In this document: positions 62,203-64,000 of the stretch, in pieces
Layout of the letters: the number at the start of each line of letters is the position of its first letter
How positions within the stretch are numbered: position 1 is the stretch's first letter
Source: Rhizobium phaseoli
Lineage (GTDB): Bacteria; Pseudomonadota; Alphaproteobacteria; Rhizobiales; Rhizobiaceae
Length of the DNA: 64,000 nucleotides
Assembly: GCF_010668805.1 (NCBI RefSeq)
Contig: NZ_WUFT01000007.1
Location: 186,001 to 250,000, forward strand
Reading direction: 5' to 3'
The notes under the pieces: generated by a model
Told to the model about the DNA's origin: nothing
Seen by the model: the letters and a program-made list of their open reading frames with translations, nothing else
Database searches by the model: none
Made by a program: the position numbers and the translations under genes

Positions 62203-63273
62203 TCACTTACCGATTTCCTGAATACGGTCGACATAGTTGCGCACGGTTACCTCCCGACCGCCAATCTCTACCAGTTCGTCATTGGTCAAGCGCGGTAGAT
62301 AGCAGCGGCGGCAAACCTCGCTTTTCAGAAAACCTTGCGGCTCCTTATGAAGCGCGCGCACAGCGTTCATTTTCTCGCCGTGCCAGATTTCATGTACAGT
62401 CTGCTTTTTTGCGTCGCCCACCAATTCCTTATTTTCCTCGTCATTCGAGCACTTCATGACGAGCCCGTCCGCGCCGATAACAAGCCGTTGATACTGCTGC
62501 GGGCAGGTAAAGTTTTCGAGATACTCAATCTCGGTGTCGTTCCAGAGGTAATCGATCAGCGGATTAAAGGCGACCAGATCTACATGCGGCGCAAACGTCT
62601 CATAATAGAGATCCGGATTTTCGCGGATTGCCGGCCAGATACCCTGCACCTTGATAACAGGGCGGTGGAGACCGCGTTCTTCCTTGTACTTCTTTATCTC
62701 CTTGATCTTATCGAGCAGGGCTTGGAACTTGATCGGCTTGCGTATCTTCTCGTAGGTCTCACCGGTGCCGTCGACCGAAATGGTGATCCAGTCGATGCCG
62801 GCATCGACGAGCTCGGCGAAATAGTCTCTGTTGAGCTTGAAGCCATGGGTGAGGGTCGAGACCTCTTTGATCCCGTGATCCTTGGCGTAACGCACGCAGT
62901 CGGCGAAGCGCTTGTGCAGCGTCGCTTCTCCGCGCAGCGACAGACGGATCGCCGGGACCTTGCCGCCGATCTCATCGATGATGCGGCAATAGAGGTCCCA
63001 GTCCATCCGCGTCGTATTGACGTTTTTCTTGAACTCGTCGCTGATTGTATAGCACATCGGGCAACGCAGATTGCAGATCGACGCCAGCTCGAGATCAACC
63101 AGCAGCGGGTAATCCGAAACCTGCTGGTTCAGGGCATATTCCGACCACTTGCGACGGTAATCCGCGTATTCGGTTTCCCAGCCCTCGCCACGGAATCTGT
63201 CGAACGCGGCTTCGCGCTCGTCCGTGTCCATCGAGTAGTTGCCCTTGTTGATCGGAACGTAACGCTCGTTCAA
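62203..63273 (-). CDS. Radical SAM/SPASM-domain enzyme
   Basis: A 356-residue protein. The radical SAM 4Fe-4S motif is CxxxCxxC at Cys67, Cys71 and Cys74 (ICNLRCPMC), with LSLRGEATLHKRFADCVRYA as the next core strand. A C-terminal SPASM-type region has CPQQYQRLVIGADGLVMKCS and ends SEVCRRCYLPR, giving extra cluster ligands. Enzymes of this type in carbohydrate loci can rearrange, dehydrate or oxidise nucleotide sugars. The substrate is unknown. It starts 1 base after the stop of the epimerase gene upstream, so it is coupled to it. Confidence 0.9.
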   Translation of the reverse strand: MNERYVPINKGNYSMDTDEREAAFDRFRGEGWETEYADYRRKWSEYALNQQVSDYPLLVDLELASICNLRCPMCYTISDEFKKNVNTTRMDWDLYCRIIDEIGGKVPAIRLSLRGEATLHKRFADCVRYAKDHGIKEVSTLTHGFKLNRDYFAELVDAGIDWITISVDGTGETYEKIRKPIKFQALLDKIKEIKKYKEERGLHRPVIKVQGIWPAIRENPDLYYETFAPHVDLVAFNPLIDYLWNDTEIEYLENFTCPQQYQRLVIGADGLVMKCSNDEENKELVGDAKKQTVHEIWHGEKMNAVRALHKEPQGFLKSEVCRRCYLPRLTNDELVEIGGREVTVRNYVDRIQEIGK

Positions 63274-63274
63274 T

Positions 63275-64000
63275 TTAAGACTCCTTCATCATCACGCGGA
63301 TGCCGGCGGGCATATCCCATTCCGGCCGCCATCCGAGAACGGCGCGAGCCCGCGTAATATCGGCCCGCACGTCAGGTATTTCATTCCGCCGAACATCGCA
63401 AGACGACACTACTGGTAGATCAGTGCCGGCCGCTTTCTGCAAGAAATCGATGATTTCCTGCACCGAATACGACGTGCCGGAGCCGATATTGATGCAGTGG
63501 TAACCTTCCGACACGTCCATGGCCTTGGCAAAGGCGCTCAGGACATCGTCAACGAAGACATAATCCCGCCGCGGGCTGAGGTCCATGACCTGTATGTCCT
63601 GCTTCGCCCGTATCCGGTTCAGAAGCGTCGGTATCAGGAACTCCGGACGCTGCCCAGCCCCATATATATTGAAAAGACGCAATACCACCACCGGTATTTG
63701 CTCGTGTGTGGCAGCAAACTCACAGAGTTGTTCGGCAAGGTGTTTGGAAAGAGCGTAGGGGTTGTTCGGCCTGACCCGATCGTTTTCATGGATCGGCAGG
63801 CGCTCCGGCACTCCGTAAACATAGGCGCTTGCGAATACGAGCCTCGCCTTGTGTCGCTTGCACCAGTTCAAAGCATGCTGCGTACCGAGAACATTGGCGG
63901 CCATGAAACTCGGGCCTTGTGACCAGCTATCCGGAACAAACGTCCGGCCGGCAAGGTGAAACAGCGTGCGGGCAGCGGGAAGCGCCTGCCAGATTCCCTC
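63275..64000 (-). CDS. NAD-dependent epimerase/dehydratase, partial (cut by the window end)
   Basis: The C-terminal 241 residues of an extended SDR sugar-nucleotide enzyme; the start lies beyond 64000. Visible parts are TLFHLAGRTFVPDSWSQGPS, ARLVFASAYVYGVPERLP (catalytic Ser region), NPYALSKHLAEQLCEFAATH with YxxxK, LRLFNIYGAGQRPEFLIPTL, and RRDYVFVDDVLSAFAKAM. The reading frame continues cleanly to the last base of the window, and the first frame-internal ATG at 63904 is not the true start. It probably acts on the same sugar as the radical SAM enzyme. Confidence 0.9.
   Translation of the reverse strand, partial: EGIWQALPAARTLFHLAGRTFVPDSWSQGPSFMAANVLGTQHALNWCKRHKARLVFASAYVYGVPERLPIHENDRVRPNNPYALSKHLAEQLCEFAATHEQIPVVVLRLFNIYGAGQRPEFLIPTLLNRIRAKQDIQVMDLSPRRDYVFVDDVLSAFAKAMDVSEGYHCINIGSGTSYSVQEIIDFLQKAAGTDLPVVSSCDVRRNEIPDVRADITRARAVLGWRPEWDMPAGIRVMMKES

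Overview
The window looks like chromosomal DNA of a Rhizobium species, probably from the R. leguminosarum/R. etli group. This is inferred from high-GC coding sequence, LysR-dense gene content, families common in Rhizobiales (plant-type glutamate-cysteine ligase, a DUF1127 protein, a lipid A oxidase-like barrel, an inorganic phosphate transporter) and several dispersed palindromic intergenic repeats of a kind seen in rhizobia. No strain can be named from the sequence alone.

Layout. Positions 1-36600 are ordinary core chromosome: a frameshifted conserved gene, a copper-type secreted pair (including DUF305), an aldo/keto reductase, a HAD phosphatase, tag, two YkuD L,D-transpeptidases, an LpxQ-like barrel, the glycolate oxidase operon glcD-glcE-glcF with a divergent LysR gene, a frameshifted LysR gene, a quinone oxidoreductase, a shortened S-adenosylhomocysteine hydrolase paralogue beside a GcvA-type LysR, a Nudix hydrolase, pit, rsmE, gshA, a phasin-like or DUF937-like protein, DUF1127/LysR, TetR, MAPEG, SDR/LysR, guaB, a Tat-exported metallo-beta-lactamase-fold protein, a DHA2 MFS exporter, a VOC protein, rlmE and ppx/gppA.

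Positions 36598-36671 are tRNA-Gln(CTG). A 17-bp perfect direct repeat of its 3' end (36657-36673 and 47996-48012) bounds an 11.3-kb integrated island. Just inside the tRNA end lies a truncated tyrosine-recombinase N-terminus. The cargo is a compact uptake/catabolism set: flavin-reductase-like protein, creatinase-like M24 hydrolase without the usual metal aspartates, a complete polyamine-type ABC importer (two permeases, binding protein, ATPase), and, divergently, a polar-amino-acid-type binding protein and permease with no ATPase, a TIM-barrel epimerase/isomerase and an FCD-type GntR regulator. The substrate is unknown. This is the best candidate here for an undescribed system.

Positions 48187-64000 form a surface-polysaccharide (probably O-antigen) locus: gmd and fcl for GDP-L-fucose, an isolated rfbB, then a tightly packed minus-strand block of 14 genes with many ATGA overlaps. 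This block holds glycosyltransferases, methyltransferases, a DUF115 protein, a PIG-L deacetylase, a WbqC protein, a PseG-like protein, an SpsF-type cytidylyltransferase, an SpsE/NeuB-type synthase, a radical SAM/SPASM enzyme and an epimerase cut by the window end. Together they point to a CMP-activated nonulosonic-acid-like sugar, probably N- and O-modified, added to an O-chain with fucose. The last enzymes of the pathway appear to lie beyond 64000.

No CRISPR array, rRNA operon or intact insertion sequence was seen.
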